Both the position numbers and the translations under genes were made by a program. A DNA stretch of 64,000 nucleotides from Filobasidium wieringae (Eukaryota; Basidiomycota; Tremellomycetes; Filobasidiales; Filobasidiaceae): assembly GCA_001600055.1 (NCBI GenBank), contig BCIV01000004.1, positions 918,430 through 982,429 of the forward strand, written 5' to 3'. The notes under the pieces are model-generated. The model had not been told where the DNA came from. It made no database searches and saw nothing but the letters and a program-made list of their open reading frames with translations. Of the stretch, positions 32,192 through 44,164 are shown in pieces. Within the stretch, counting starts at the first letter, position 1; each line of letters begins with the position of its first letter.

Positions 32192-33855
32192 TCATTCATC
32201 GTCATCATCATCGGAACTCTCAGCCTCTTCGAGCCACTACGATTCGATTCGCGAAAAAGGGGGAGTACGATCGTCTCAGTGCCTCATACCAAACGCGAAC
32301 CCCCTAACCAACCGCAACCGGGACTCACCTTCAAGAACGGTTCCGCCGCCTTCCTGACCTTCTTACTAACGTCCTTGTCCACGTACTTCTTACTGACGTG
32401 CGTTCCCCAGGTATTGATGACTTCCTCCTCGAGCACGTCTTCTTGGTACAACGCCATGAGGAGTTTCGGGACTTGAGGGATGAGGTCCGGGTGGTCGTTC
32501 CCAAAGTACCGTTCGATACCTCCTAGCAGGGATTTCTGGGCCTTTTCGTTGGTGGTCATCTAGTCGAGGGGGGGGGGGGGGGGGAAAGAAGGAGATCGGG
32601 TATCAGTCGACACGTCCGAAGCGCTCGGGTCGGAGGAAAAACATGATACTGACGACTTTAAGGATCTTGCTACGCTTCTCGACGTCCTTTACCAAATCCG
32701 ACCCCCAAACCTTCTGTCCGAGCTCGATACAAGCCTTGTGTTTCCCATAGACTTCCAACTCCTTCGCCTTGCTCGCCACCTCCGCGTCGGTGGCCGAATC
32801 CTTGTTCTCCTCCATCCAAACCCCGAAAGCGGTATACTTGCTATCCCCCCCAAACTCGCCGTCCTCATCGTCGTCCCCCAAGCCACCGGCGAATCCATCG
32901 ACGTTGACGGCGAGATGTTTCATACGGGCCGCGACGGCTTCGGCCGACGTGTCCACGGCCCAATCATCATCCTTGATCTTCCTATTGAGCGCCGGGTTCT
33001 TGAACGCTTTATCGAGATCATCGTCTTCCGCCGTGGGACTTCCCGTACCCGTCCCCCCGCCCGAAGCTACACCGGCACCGGCACCGAGGGTAGGTAAATT
33101 CGTCCCCGCCAACTGAGCCTCCCTCATCTCCTCGGCCTCTGCGTATTTATCCTTCTTGACCACCTCTCCCACCCCCTTTGCCCCCTTCTTCCCCTTCTTC
33201 CCCGATCCCGCTCCCGATCCGGCCGGTGGGTTCTTCAGGATGAACGTACAGAGTTTATGTTTCATGTCCAACTGAGTCTGCGCTCCACAGGCTTTACAAT
33301 CCCTGGTGATCTCCTCCCTCTTGGTGTCCACGAGCAAGACCGTCTCGGGGTTCTTGCAAGAGGCACAGAGGACGAACTTGGTGATGAAGATGTCGAGGAG
33401 TTCTCGAAGACGATCGGGTTGATGGGCTCCGTTGACGATGTAACGTTCGTTGTTGAACGTGGCTTGGGCTCCTAGTTCGCATCCGAAGAATTTCGTAGGG
33501 TCTGCGAGCGCGAGCGGGCGTGAGCGAGCACGAGCGTGAGCAAACGTAAATCGGCTCCTCCTAGACGCCCGTCACTCACAAGTCGGAGGTCTACTGAGCG
33601 CCTTGGCGACATCGTCCATGTTCGGGATGACCGTCTTTATTCCGTTCCCCCTTCCTTCGATCTTTGTCAGGAGGGTGGGCATTTTGTATCGCTGTGGGTG
33701 AAGGGAGGGGGGGCAGAAGAAGGGAAGGATGGGAGCGAAGGAAGGGGAGAGAAGAGCAGAGAACAGATCAACGACGCCCACCAATCGACCGAAACCCCAT
33801 CCACACTCACGTAGAACTTATCATCCACATCTCGTCTAATATTAACCATAGCCAT
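32192..33855 (-). CDS. TIF5: Translation initiation factor eIF5
   Basis: GTPase-activating protein for eIF2-GTP-Met-tRNAi during start-codon recognition, in the cytosol. Minus-strand exons are 33855-33811, 33691-33580, 33501-32654, 32559-32329 and 32236-32192 (1,281 nt, 426 residues). The N-terminus [20 protein letters not shown] carries the catalytic Arg of the NIRRD motif. It is followed by the zinc ribbon ([12 protein letters not shown] ... [11 protein letters not shown]), a Lys/Gly-rich linker, and the C-terminal W2/HEAT domain that binds eIF2beta and eIF3 ([51 protein letters not shown]), ending in an acidic tail SSDDDDDE. The intron before exon 4 has a 17-base C run (G on the plus strand) close to its acceptor. 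All junctions are in frame and the identification is certain. Confidence 0.96.
32568..32584 (+). repeat. Poly-G run (17 bases) in an eIF5 intron
   Basis: Seventeen consecutive Gs on the plus strand, i.e. a C17 tract directly upstream of the CTCGACTAG acceptor on the coding strand of eIF5. It replaces a normal mixed pyrimidine tract. Confidence 0.9.
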
Positions 33856-34649
33856 CTTGCCTGTCTGTTCTATCTTTCTTGCTTGTTTCTCGTGTATAAA
33901 CTCTTCGCGGGTTTCTGTTTCGGACGATTCAACCACTCAAACGACGATCTTCTATGTCAGGTCCTGAATGCAGGTAATGATGGTTCGGCAGAGAGAATGG
34001 ATGGACGTGATGATGAGGATACTGGATGGTCGAAAATAGCATGAAAAGGTTGTGCGGTGGGATTGGATCTTCGGTTTGCTTTTTTTGCCCCTGTGTTGTC
34101 TGTGTGTGCGTGTGCGTATGCGTGCGATGAGGTAAGATGAGTTTCGAGTGATGGGTGAGATCTGTTAGGGCTGTGGATGATTAGCTGGAGTAGAAAGAGT
34201 CAACAAGAACGCTCGGCAACTCGCCTGGAAAGTTCCTAGTGAAGGGTTCGTTCCCTTTGACTTGTTATCGTTTCAAGGAGACTGCCTTTGAAGTTGTAGG
34301 ACTGGACAGGGAGGAGAGTGTTAGGACGTGTTTAACGTTGTCGCTGTTCGTTGTGGCAGTGGCAGTGTCGATGTGCAGTGAGAGTGAACCAGAGTGAAGC
34401 TGTGAAGGTGACGATTCCAAACGTTCGATCGTCCTACCAAATCGTGGGAAACCGCCATGGTAAGCGCATGCGCTTCTACCTGGACGGAGGGGTACTGTAA
34501 GGGTCGATTAGGTAATCGAGTGTTGGGTTGTTGACTTTGTGAGGACAAGCGGTGTGATGAGGTGTTGTTGATGATGAGAATGGTAGTCACACGCTCTCTG
34601 TACAGTTCACTCTCGACCTGGCAACACCTGCGCAACGGGTGATGCCATC
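33856..34649. promoter_or_regulatory. Divergent promoter region (eIF5 / Swt1-like)
   Basis: About 790 bp between divergent start codons, with GT-rich sequence around 34090-34130. No supportable gene. The minus-strand frame 34321-34635 has no motif. Confidence 0.45.
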
Positions 34650-36712
34650 ATGGACATCGATATCGACCTGGATGCTACTGCACGTCACCACCGTGTAAGC
34701 CATCACGACGTTCACGTTGATAACGACGATGTGGACATGCACGATCTAGCTTCCGATCCTCATCCACAACGACCCTTCCCTTTACAAACGAAAATCGTAA
34801 GTACCCACCTACCCTTATCACTCCGCCTCCATCGACTCACTTGAATCTTCCCACGCACCTCGTTCAGCAACCCCTCACTTATCTGGCGATCGATACCAAC
34901 GTCTTCCTCACCGATCTTGAGCTCGTCAAACAGATCCATCACCTCATCACTCAACCGGACAAGAAGGAAACGTATGGGAACATTCAGATCTTGATCCCTT
35001 TTGTCGTACTGGACGGTAAGCCCCGCTCTGATTAATCAGTGACCGGACATTTCCCAAATCTTTCCAGGGGTCCGGATGAACTGATGGCCTGATTTTTGGA
35101 ACACGGACACAGAACTGGATAAATTCAAACTCTCCAAACCCGCCAAACTTCCCAAAACCCCGGACCCGTCTGACCCTGTACTGAAGGGCGGGACTGATTC
35201 CCTCTCCCTCTCCATCCACGCATCGCACAACCACAACCATAACCACAACTTCAACAACCGGGACAACCGGGAGAGGGAGAGGGACGATCTGAGGGAGAAG
35301 GCGAGGAGGACGGTCATTTGGCTCTTGAGCACTCAGGATGGCGCCGGTGGGATCGCGAATGGGACTGGGAATGGGAACGGGAATGGGATCAGGTTTCAGA
35401 AGAGGGACGAAAGACCTATGCAGGGGGTCATTCAGCTCGTACGTCCCACCCCCCACCTGCCCCTATTCCTAGTCGTTGTGGGTATGGGAGTGGAGGTTTG
35501 GCTGACCCCTATTCATTGTCTCTTGTTTTTCGGTGATTATCATCCTCTATTCGCCCATCCCATCTATTCATCACATCCATCCATCATCCCACCTCGCCCA
35601 CCTACTCCCCCACCCCCACCCACCCCCACCATAGCCGAAAAAAGCAGACACCAAGATCCTAGAATGTTGTCGATACTTCTCCTCCGCCTTCCAAGGACGC
35701 AATACGGTCGTCCTATGGACCAGGGATAAGGGCTTGTTATTACAGGTGGGTGGATCTTCGTCCCTGCCCTTTTTCCTTTTTTCTTTTTTCTTTTTCTTGG
35801 AAACACGCTCGTAATTCTGGTTTTTCATATGGGAGGGTGGGGACTGATTTTGGATTGACGCACATGGATGGGTTTATGTTTATGGAATAGGCGATCGGGC
35901 ATGAGGTTGGGATTGTTAGGGATTGTCGGGCGGGGGCGGCGGGGGTTTTGAGGGAGTTGGTCATGCTTGGGGTTGAGGGTGGGGGTGGGACGGGACAGGG
36001 ACAGGCACTAGGGAATGCACAGGGACAGGGACAGGGGAAGAAGAAGAAGGACAAGCAAAAGAAACTTTCCGCCTCGGGTCAGACGGATCGGATGGATCTC
36101 ACCCTAGATCCACTTGATGAAGGGGAATTGGGACCGGACGTTTCGATCTGGGAATCCCGAGCTCGAGCTCTACAAAACCCCCCTTCCCGCTCCAGAAACC
36201 CATCCTCCGCACCCGCATCATCCCCGGACCTCACCCCCTATCTCTCTCAAAACCCTACCGTCCCCATCGTCTCTCAAACCCTGAGCCTGATCTTGCCCCT
36301 GGCGGTGTACGAACACCTACTCGTCATGCACTTTGAGAACGATCCTGTCCCCCTCAGACGGTTTTTGGGCAAGGACGATCCCGGTCCGGGGGTTTGGGAT
36401 GTGCAGCATTGTTTGGGTTTGTTGAGTAGGGTACGGAGCGAGATCGGAAGGGGGGGAGTGGAGGACGAGAAGGAGAACGAGAGGGAGGAGATCAGGTGGT
36501 TATCACAGTTCTGGGAACATTATATGACACCTCCCCATCGGGCGATCTATCCTCTTCGCCACCTGGGGAACGGGGAAGGACGAGCCGTCAAAGAGCATTG
36601 GGATAGGGCTGCAGAGGCGCTTTGGGTCGTCTTTGGGAAGATGTTGGATGAGCCGATGAGGAGGGGGTTGAGGATGATCTTGGGTTGGATGACCGGTCGG
36701 TCGGATACGTGA
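34650..36712 (+). CDS. SWT1: Swt1-like PIN-domain RNA endonuclease
   Basis: Predicted exons 34650-34796, 34868-35015, 35113-35438, 35635-35745 and 35891-36712 (1,554 nt, 517 residues). The N-terminus is acidic and His-rich. The PIN nuclease domain begins QPLTYLAIDTNVFLTDLELV (first catalytic Asp in IDTN) and continues YGNIQILIPFVVLDGELDKF, ARRTVIWLLS, ADTKILECCRYFSSAFQGRN and TVVLWTRDKGLLLQAIGHEV (acidic residues near TRDKGL). After a linker with the basic patch KKKKDKQKKL comes a C-terminal helical domain (PLAVYEHLLVMHFENDPVPL, WDRAAEALWVVFGKMLDEPM). PIN plus C-terminal helical domain is the architecture of yeast Swt1, which degrades faulty mRNPs at nuclear pores. The assignment rests on architecture and motifs; another PIN endonuclease is possible. 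Confidence 0.78.
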
Positions 36713-38922
36713 CGATCGGACTTTTCTTGCAACAACATGGACATGCACACGGACTTGATCATGATCATGGACATGGACATGAATAGGGATAAGAACAATA
36801 TTGAACGAAACCACCACCCGGTCGATTTGGAAAAGTTGGAGGTGGGATCGACCAGGATGGATGGTTCACTACGAACCCGCAGAAATGATGGGAACTCGTA
36901 TAACTTCAGTCTCGCTTGAGCGGGTGCGAGAGCATTCGGCAAAAGCGATTATAAGACCCTCTTTGGGGTGAACGGAGCCTATGGGCGAAACGATTGATCA
37001 CTTCTGGAAGAGATGTCGATGGGGGCGGCCGTTTTGCTCGCTACACCTTGACACGATCTCTTTCATGAAGACGATGACAGATCAGAGGACGGGGACGTCA
37101 CTCAGGATGAAAGAATAATGAACGACAAGATACGCAACCTTCAATGTCGAGTTTGTCTCTCGGCGCCAGGGGAGCCGAACATACTTTGTCTTCGTATTAA
37201 GAACAAATGAAGATCGTGATTGAATCTTCGTGCCTGCGTCCGACTGGACCAGGTATTAAAAAATAGGGGAACGTGGCGTTTCCCCAGCTGGGTCGTGGAG
37301 CAGGATGCCGCCGATACAACGGTAGACTACCACGACCTGCAATTTAGGCCAACGGGAACGGCGCTCGCGGTTCCTAAAGGCATGATCGAGTTTCGATAGT
37401 CCGACAAGCTATTGTCCTTATATAACTCGCTGGGGGACCAGCGACCTGGATCTCTACCCAAGATAATCTCTAACTAACCGCTAGCGATAGCGCTCACCTG
37501 AGTTCTTGGGCGTATCGTCCGGACGAATATGTGCCTATCGACGGTATGAATTCTGCCTGGTCGACGGGCTTGTGTCGAATGGACGGGTCGTTCAACCGGC
37601 CGTACAGCGCAAAAGTGTTGTTATCGGCGTACTCGTCGTTGCATCGACGGCAATGCCGCGGGGGGTACGGTGAACAGTATCGAAGAAGTCCTATATGCTT
37701 GCATCGCCCTCTAATATGTAACAATGCAACCTGGGCAGCTAGTTTATAACCCAGATGTAATTGCGATTGATTGTTTTGAGTCGCCACCGTCCGACCCCCT
37801 CTTCCAGTCCTTCCATACCCTCAGCGCACCCCGCACCGTCGCTCTCACCACAAAGATCGAATGTATCGTTGTTCTCCGTCACTGGTAAGGTAGGCTTAAG
37901 TGATAGAGTACCATGTGGGAGGTGAAGGTAGTTGAGGGATGATCGCAGGTGGACCGAACATCTCGTTAAATCTAGTGTCTGAGAGTATATCGACTTTTCA
38001 CATTTCATGTGTACGTACGTCATCAGACTTGACCAGGGACAGGTAAATACCATCAGGATCTTGTATTGAATTGCGCCGGTACTGATCCTTCTAGAAGCTT
38101 CCAACCGTCGTGTTGGTAGAAACACTGTCCTCTGAAGGAAGGCAATCTGCTGAGGAAATCTCCGCAAAACATCCAAAGGAAGCCTAGCCGAACAAACAAT
38201 GTCTCGCTCGACAGGGATCTGCAGGCTCTGCAGAAACCGGTAGTGGAAAAGAAGAAGATGACCATCGGGGATCATCGGAAAAGGAGTCCAAGAGAGAATT
38301 GGAGGGAGAGGATGGGGGAACGGGTTCAAACGGTCGGGGAGGCCATGATATATATCGATTGATAGGGTAAACAGCTGCGAATTTCAGCAGTTCAAGCCTT
38401 GATATAACCACCCCCAGGCCCGCTCCAACTTGACGTTTCATCCTCCAGCCATGTCAGTCACCAGCGGCTCTGGAGGGACAACCATCCATCCCCCGTCCAT
38501 GCTCCTACCTCTGATAACCCGTATCGCCCAACGCGGAAACCATGATCACAAGCCCCTATCCAACCGCTCAACTCGATCCACCCCAATCCTTTCAATCCAC
38601 AATTCACGAAATAAACCTCATCTATTTCTATAGAGATAAACGGATACACATCTAAAAACTCTCCAAGATCTAAAGCATCTAAACTGGTATGAAGCTCGAC
38701 GAGCAGTATACGTGTTCGATCCCCGTTTTGTATGACTGCGGTGAAGGAACACGGTCCGGCCGGTCCCCCAACCCCTCCTTTCCCTCTTCAATGTGAGAAA
38801 CCCCCTGAAAACGTTCCTAGATCGCAACAAGCACGTATACCCCATCGACCCGCTAACCCCAAGTCCGAACGGTCTCACAAGTTCACGAGATGACGAGATG
38901 ACGAGAACAAGAGCTGACGCTC
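36713..38922. other. Unassigned 2.2 kb region
   Basis: No gene could be built with confidence. Just after the Swt1 stop is a short array of GGACAT/GATCAT units (36735-36785). Minus-strand frames at 37494-37787 and 37739-38329 each have a possible GTGAGC/GTACGT donor and polypyrimidine-AG acceptors (for example GTTTCTGCAG about 38231), but frames do not join into a product with known motifs. The region may hold a fast-evolving or degraded gene on the minus strand. Confidence 0.4.
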
Positions 38923-39566
38923 TCACCCAGTCCGGGAATCGGTGTACCACAAAACAGTGTAGACGATCGTATACCCCCCGTACAGAGCGCAGAGGACGAT
39001 ATTATGGAACTACCCGCCCCCCCGGTCATCCGAAAAAAAAAAGTAAAAAAGATTTGACACGATTTGGGATCAGTCCGGGGATGTTTTCGGTAACGACTTC
39101 GGAGTGGAATGGAATGGGATGCCTTGGAATGGGATGAAAAAGAGGTGCTAAACTCACCTTGCGAGTGGAATTCGTATAAAAACTCTTGACCTTGGTCGGG
39201 TTCTTATCCACCCCCGTACCCAACTTGTCCCCCAACTTGATCAAGCTATCCAACCTAACGGCCAGCAGTACGACACTCAACACCCCGAACGCCATACAGG
39301 CCAGAGCCCAGGGGAAGAAATGCGGGCGGGCTGAGCGGGGGTGTTTGTTCGTCCCGTGTGTGGGGAGGAAGAGGGGGATGATGCAGAGGAGGATACCGGG
39401 GGGGAGGAGGGGGAGGAGACCTATGCCGAGGTGGGAGTGGGATAGTCTGACTGCGCGGGGGAGGGATGTCGATACATACGCACAAAAGAGAGGAGGGAGG
39501 GGGGGGGTTAGGATCCGACCCGTCGACAAAAGGGAGGAACGTAAGGAAGAGGAACGAAACATGGAG

Positions 39567-39608
<42 letters not shown>

Positions 39609-40180
39609 GAGGCTCACCCATCTCATAAACCTCCAACCCCATCGCGGCTAATAACAACCCCGCACACAGGCAGGCCAACAACAGTCTGAGCCCGGAATTG
39701 GACTCGCGTTTCTCCCGAGCGGTACGGTAGGTGTTGATCGCTTGTCTGTTTATCGAGGAGGATTTGGGGGTGTAGTCGGACAGGGGAAGGACTGTGGGCG
39801 ATGGAGATGAGGTGCGATGAGATGGGATGAGATGAGACGCCATGAGAAGAGGAAAGAGGAGAACGTACAATCAGCATCATCCCTCTGACCCGGGTGTCTA
39901 CTCCTTATGGCAAAACAAACGGCGAACATGAGGATGATGAAGAGGGAGGGGAGGGGGACGAGGAAGATGTCCGACGTGCATGTCGTCAGTATGCTACGGG
40001 GCGCATAGAGTTATCGTCAGTTTGTTGCCCATCTGAACAGACGTATGCGAGATACGAGAGGGATACCCTTTATAGAGGCCCTGGGAGAGGATAAAGAGTG
40101 TGAGCACGGGTACGGGTACGAGATGGAAAGAGCGGGCTTACGATGGAACCGTCCGGTCTGTTTTCGCATATCGCTGTCAT
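38923..40180 (-). CDS. Polytopic membrane protein, weak ABCC TMD0 resemblance
   Basis: Four 3' exons join cleanly on the minus strand, ending at the TGA 38925-38923. They encode five hydrophobic helices: DIFLVPLPSLFIILMFAVCF, LRLLLACLCAGLLLAAMGLE, LGIGLLPLLPPGILLCIIPL, HFFPWALACMAFGVLSVVLL and IVLCALYGGYTIVYTVLWYT. Cytosolic or luminal loops are basic (KHPRSARPH, TYRTAREKRES). Five helices with an N-terminal Cys-rich entry (TTCTSD) loosely recall the TMD0 domain of ABCC transporters, but no ATP-binding cassette follows. The 5' end is unresolved. An ATG near 40180 (MTAICENRPDGSI, donor GTAAGC) points to exon 1, yet its phase does not match the next acceptor at about 40004. The second exon contains a (GA)n run in the adjoining intron. 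Likely a lineage-specific membrane protein. Confidence 0.55.
39572..39604 (+). repeat. (GA)n microsatellite, about 16 units
   Basis: Perfect GA dinucleotide array inside an intron of the minus-strand membrane protein gene (CT on the coding strand). Expected to be length-polymorphic. Confidence 0.92.
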
Positions 40181-40850
40181 CTCGAGTGTGTCGTGTGTTC
40201 TAGCTCAGTGATCTCAGTGGTCTGATACGCTGACTACCACTTTGAGCAAGTCACAAGATGTCAAGTCGCAAGTCGCTGGTCATCGACGTTATCACCCATC
40301 CACAACCTTTTTCACACACAGCTAAACATCGCGCGCTAACGAGGTCGCCAAGAGTACAGTCGACAGTCGGTCTTCTCCTGCCCGAGCTTACGTAATGCGT
40401 TCGAGGATCTGTTTCAGGTTGGACCACGCCGTGTGTGGGCTGGGGGGCTGGTGATTGGTAGGAAATGCAAGCAAGAGATGGGAGGATCGGTTGCATCGGT
40501 TGGATACGTTAGGAGGAGAACCATGAGAACGTCATTGTTCCGATCGAATCGGTCTTCCCCGTGATCAAGTGAGACAACCGCTAACCTGAAACGCGGCGCG
40601 AGAGGGAGGAGGAGAGCGGGGGAAAGGACGTTTCACGGTTTCATCGTGGGTGGACGATCAGTGTTTACGAGTTCAAGTAGAATCTACGTCAACGGGTTTT
40701 GATGAGGGTCGGAATGATGGGAGTTGAACGGGATAAAGGTAAACAAAATGAGAGGGAGAGGGATATAAATCAACGTTGACTGACTTGGATTGCTTCAACG
40801 TACCACTACTACCATCACAACCACCACCATCCAACAACCAGCCACCAACA
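40181..40850. promoter_or_regulatory. Divergent promoter region with TATA-like box
   Basis: About 670 bp between the membrane protein gene and the divergent gene at 40851. A TATA-like GATATAAAT lies near 40761, about 90 bp before that ATG. A minus-strand frame at 40251-40496 begins with an ATG but has no family support; it could be an upstream exon of the membrane protein gene. Confidence 0.45.
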
Positions 40851-43268
40851 ATGCCACCCACCCCACCTCATCTCCCCCCACCCCGCCCCTCCTTCTCCCA
40901 AGGAACTACAGCACGACCGTCCACGGATAGCATCAGATCGCTAGTCGAGCATGCTTATTCCCCGCTCGTGAGTCGCTCCCCCGCCCTTTTTCTCTTGGTA
41001 ACCAAGATCTCGAAACTTATACTCTCTTTTGAAAACGATTCGGGGATGGTAGTTCACAAGCGGACTGATCAATTCCACCCACACGCACCCGCACACTCAC
41101 ACCCACGTTCAATCTGGCAGGGAAGATCAACCCCCCCATCTTCCCCCTTCAGGTCCGACCCTGACGAACCCGACCTCCCAAACCCCTCGGAAATCGGAAT
41201 CGAGCCTCTCCCTCTCCCTCGTCTCGTCCTTCTCCTCGAAATCGCCGTTCCGCACGAGGAAGGAGAGGGAGAGGGAGAAGGAGAAGGAGGGGAGGGGGGG
41301 GTTGATTGGACGTGCGGAGGTTTTCACTACGGGTGTGGGTGAGGGAAGGGAAGGGTCTTTGGAAGATCTCATCCATCCATACAGCCTTGAATCTAACGGA
41401 AGGGAGAGGGAGAGGGAGAGGGAGGAGGAGGAGGAGATGATCTCCCATGACCCTTCATCCCAGGAAGGAGATATTCAAAAGTTGGACCGGATGGGTTTGA
41501 TCTTTCTTGATACTCACCAGCCGCACTCGCACCAGCCGCACCAGCCTCAGCACGCCACCGGCACCCTGGGAAGTTCGACCAATAGTATCGGTCTTCCCCT
41601 CCCGCCTGCGACGCCTAGACGGCCGAAGAAGAAGAGGTCTTTGTTAGGGTTTGCGGTTCCTTTTGGGGCTGCCAGGGAGAGGGAGCGGGAAAAGGAGCGG
41701 GAGACGAGGGAGAGGGATTCGAGGGATTCGAGACGGGAGGAGGACGAGGAGAGGGAGAAGAAGGGTGGCTGGGTTAGGGCTAGTATGGATCATTTCACGT
41801 GAGTTTTCGGGCTGGGGTGATCGACAGAGGGGGGATGGGATTGATTGATTCGGTTCTGGACTCTGTTCGGTTTTATAGCCGAGACGCACCTACTCCACCC
41901 CCTATGGTCCCTCTCCCCCCACTCCCCCCGTTCTCAAACCAACTCCTACACACCCCGTCCAAACCGGATCTTAAATCCAGCTCGAGACCTAGCCGTCTAA
42001 GGACCCTCTTACAGATGAACTACGGGACGCCCAAGAAACAGACCTCCACCCCGAACGTCTCGAACGCGGGGGTCAATTCCCCTGCCAGTTTCATTGTGGG
42101 GAGGAAGACGCCTAGTCCGGGAAAAGAGGATGGGCCGAGGTTCGGGGGGAAGAGTCATGGGTATGATCGATCGATGGGTTTTAGGGAATGGGAGGGGAAG
42201 AGGGGGGAGGTGGATTTGCTTCCTCCCCGGCCTGGAACTAGTTTGGGGACTTATACGCCGAGGGAAAAGGAGGAGGGTTCTCCGTTCATCGCACCGGCGG
42301 CGGCTGTGAAAGACAAGGAAGAGAGGGCGGAGGGGTTACCGTCCGGTCGTTCGGGAGGGGTTGTGGAACTCCCTCAACCTTCATCCCGTATGCAACAGGG
42401 GAGGGGTAAGATGAGTCTCGGACCCGGTCGGGTCCCACCACCTCGACCTAGTTCTCGACCTTCTTTGGCTCATGATAACACCCCGGCCGGAAAGGGGTTG
42501 GGAGGAAGACCTAGTCTGAGCGAGTTGAGGGAGAAAGCTATCTCTCCTCCTCCTCCTCCTCCGGGGGGGAAGGAGAATGAGGGGAAACAGAGAGGGATGA
42601 TGTTACCCCCTCCGACCACGCGACCTAGGTTCCCCCTCGTTCCGAGGGTAGGCTCGAACGTTTCCATGACCAATACCCCCCTGTCTTCCGCGAGCTGGAC
42701 GAACGGGTCGAACGCTGGTGGCGGAAAACGAGAGAGTCCTTCGGATGACTTGCCGTTCAAGAACGGGGCGGGGGATGGGTGGGGGACTCCTTACCCCGTT
42801 TCCGACCCGGATGGGGGGGAGGGGAAGAAGGGGGAATATCCGTTCCCCGTCGTACCCCTCATCATACCTCATCGCGCTTCTTCCAAGCAGGCAGGGGAGG
42901 GGAAGGAAGACTCTATGACGAAAGCGAGAGGGAGGAGTCGGTTTGATTCGAGCGCGTTCGAGTATCAGGCGTTTGAGACGGAGACGGCCATGAGTCGGTC
43001 GGGATCGGGTGGGATGAACCAGCAGAAGGAAAACACGATCGAGCCTCCGAGCCTTGCGGCTATTGGTTCCTTCAAGAAGGAAGGGAACGAGACGATCAGA
43101 TCGATGTATAAACGATCGAGCTCTCGGCTTGCGGGATTCATCGATGAGAAGGACGAGGACAAGGAGAACAAGGGGAAACCCAAGGAGGGGAAGATGGGGA
43201 TGAGTTGGGGTAGATCGAGACCCTTACCGGCCGTTCTTACGGGAGGAAGAGGGGCGATGCGGGGATAA
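40851..43268 (+). CDS. Ser/Pro/Arg-rich protein of unknown function
   Basis: Exons 40851-40967, 41121-41338, 41385-41798 and 41879-43268 (2,139 nt, 712 residues); the second intron is only 46 nt. The first ATG is preferred over an upstream TTG. The N-terminus has a possible helix (DSIRSLVEHAYSPL), then Glu/Gly- and Arg/Glu-rich runs encoded by GAGGGA repeats. A basic patch RRPKKKRSLLGFAVPFGAA suggests nuclear or membrane targeting. The rest is disordered with many SP/TP sites (KTPSPGK, PRPSSRPSL). Short conserved-looking pieces are RPSLSELREKAIS and ETIRSMYKRSSSRLAGFID, followed by a KEN-like DKENKGKPK near the C-terminus that could serve as a degradation signal. No enzyme or known fold is recognised. 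A cell-cycle regulated cytoskeletal or nuclear adaptor is a guess only. Confidence 0.68.
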
Positions 43269-44164
43269 GAGGGAGGCAAGGTGAAACGATAGGGGGGAGG
43301 GTCAGGTCGCGCGTGTCGCTTCGCGCGTCGAGGTGGTGTGCGTTAGGTTTCTTCTTTATCGCTCGCTCAGGGAATCATGTGTACGGTCTGTTTGTTACGG
43401 TTCAAGCTTGTTTTTGGTTATAATCATATCATATTGGCTGGGACTGATGGTCCGCCATACGAGGACGGTCCGTGCTTCCCCGTTCGAACGTGCGGAACGC
43501 AACTCGACGCGCGAGTTGTCGTGAGTTTACAGTAACTGTCCAAGAGAGAGAAAGATCGAAACATCTTAAAAGGAACTACCGATTACATTGTAAATGATAG
43601 GCCCTGTATGATCGGCCATGCTAAAGTCGATCTAGTCTTCGCGCACTTGAGCTGAATGTCAGAACTAGAGCAGACTCGACCGATCGATGATATCCTTGAC
43701 TACTCGGTTTACCTGCCAACGCGTTGAACCAGGTTGATGCTGTAATACTGTTGATATGGAACAGATACACATGGCGCAAGATACTCCACGAACATATACA
43801 ACCAAGCGAGGTGGTAGTGCGCCTGAATTACGACGAGCCGTTATGAAATACGAGCCGACAGGCGTTCAGGCAGATGGTCAACGGAGGTTACCACTGCCGA
43901 TTTTCTCTTGCCGTCTAATCCTTCAATGATATGGAGACGCTGCACCCGTCATCATACAGTGGTCAACCATGGCCTTGCCTCCGCCACCTATGAAACTCAT
44001 TCATATACGCGTCGCCCTTTGTAAACAAACATTGCTCATCGTCAATACTCGTTGGGAATGTACAACTCGACACTTCCTTCTCGCCGCTACTGTCACCGCT
44101 GTTAGCAATAGCAGAACCCAACGCACTCTTACGCTCTCTCTGGCAACGTGATAAAGTAGTCGAG
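43269..44164. other. Intergenic region
   Basis: About 900 bp without a supportable gene, holding the 3' end of the preceding gene and the CLASP promoter. A CGCGCGTGTCGCTTCGCGCG near-palindrome at about 43311-43330 lies just after the preceding stop. No TATA box seen. Confidence 0.5.

Noticed and set aside
37130..37450. Possible tRNA or small structured RNA in the unassigned region
   Set aside because: No A-box/B-box pair or cloverleaf could be drawn by eye; a tRNA scan would be decisive.
37494..37787. 97-codon minus-strand frame as a separate gene
   Set aside because: It begins without a clear ATG context, ends at a donor-like site with no partner exon, and has no motif.
40251..40496. 81-codon minus-strand ATG frame upstream of the membrane protein
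   Set aside because: Could be an upstream exon but no phase-compatible donor/acceptor pair was found; not called as a gene.
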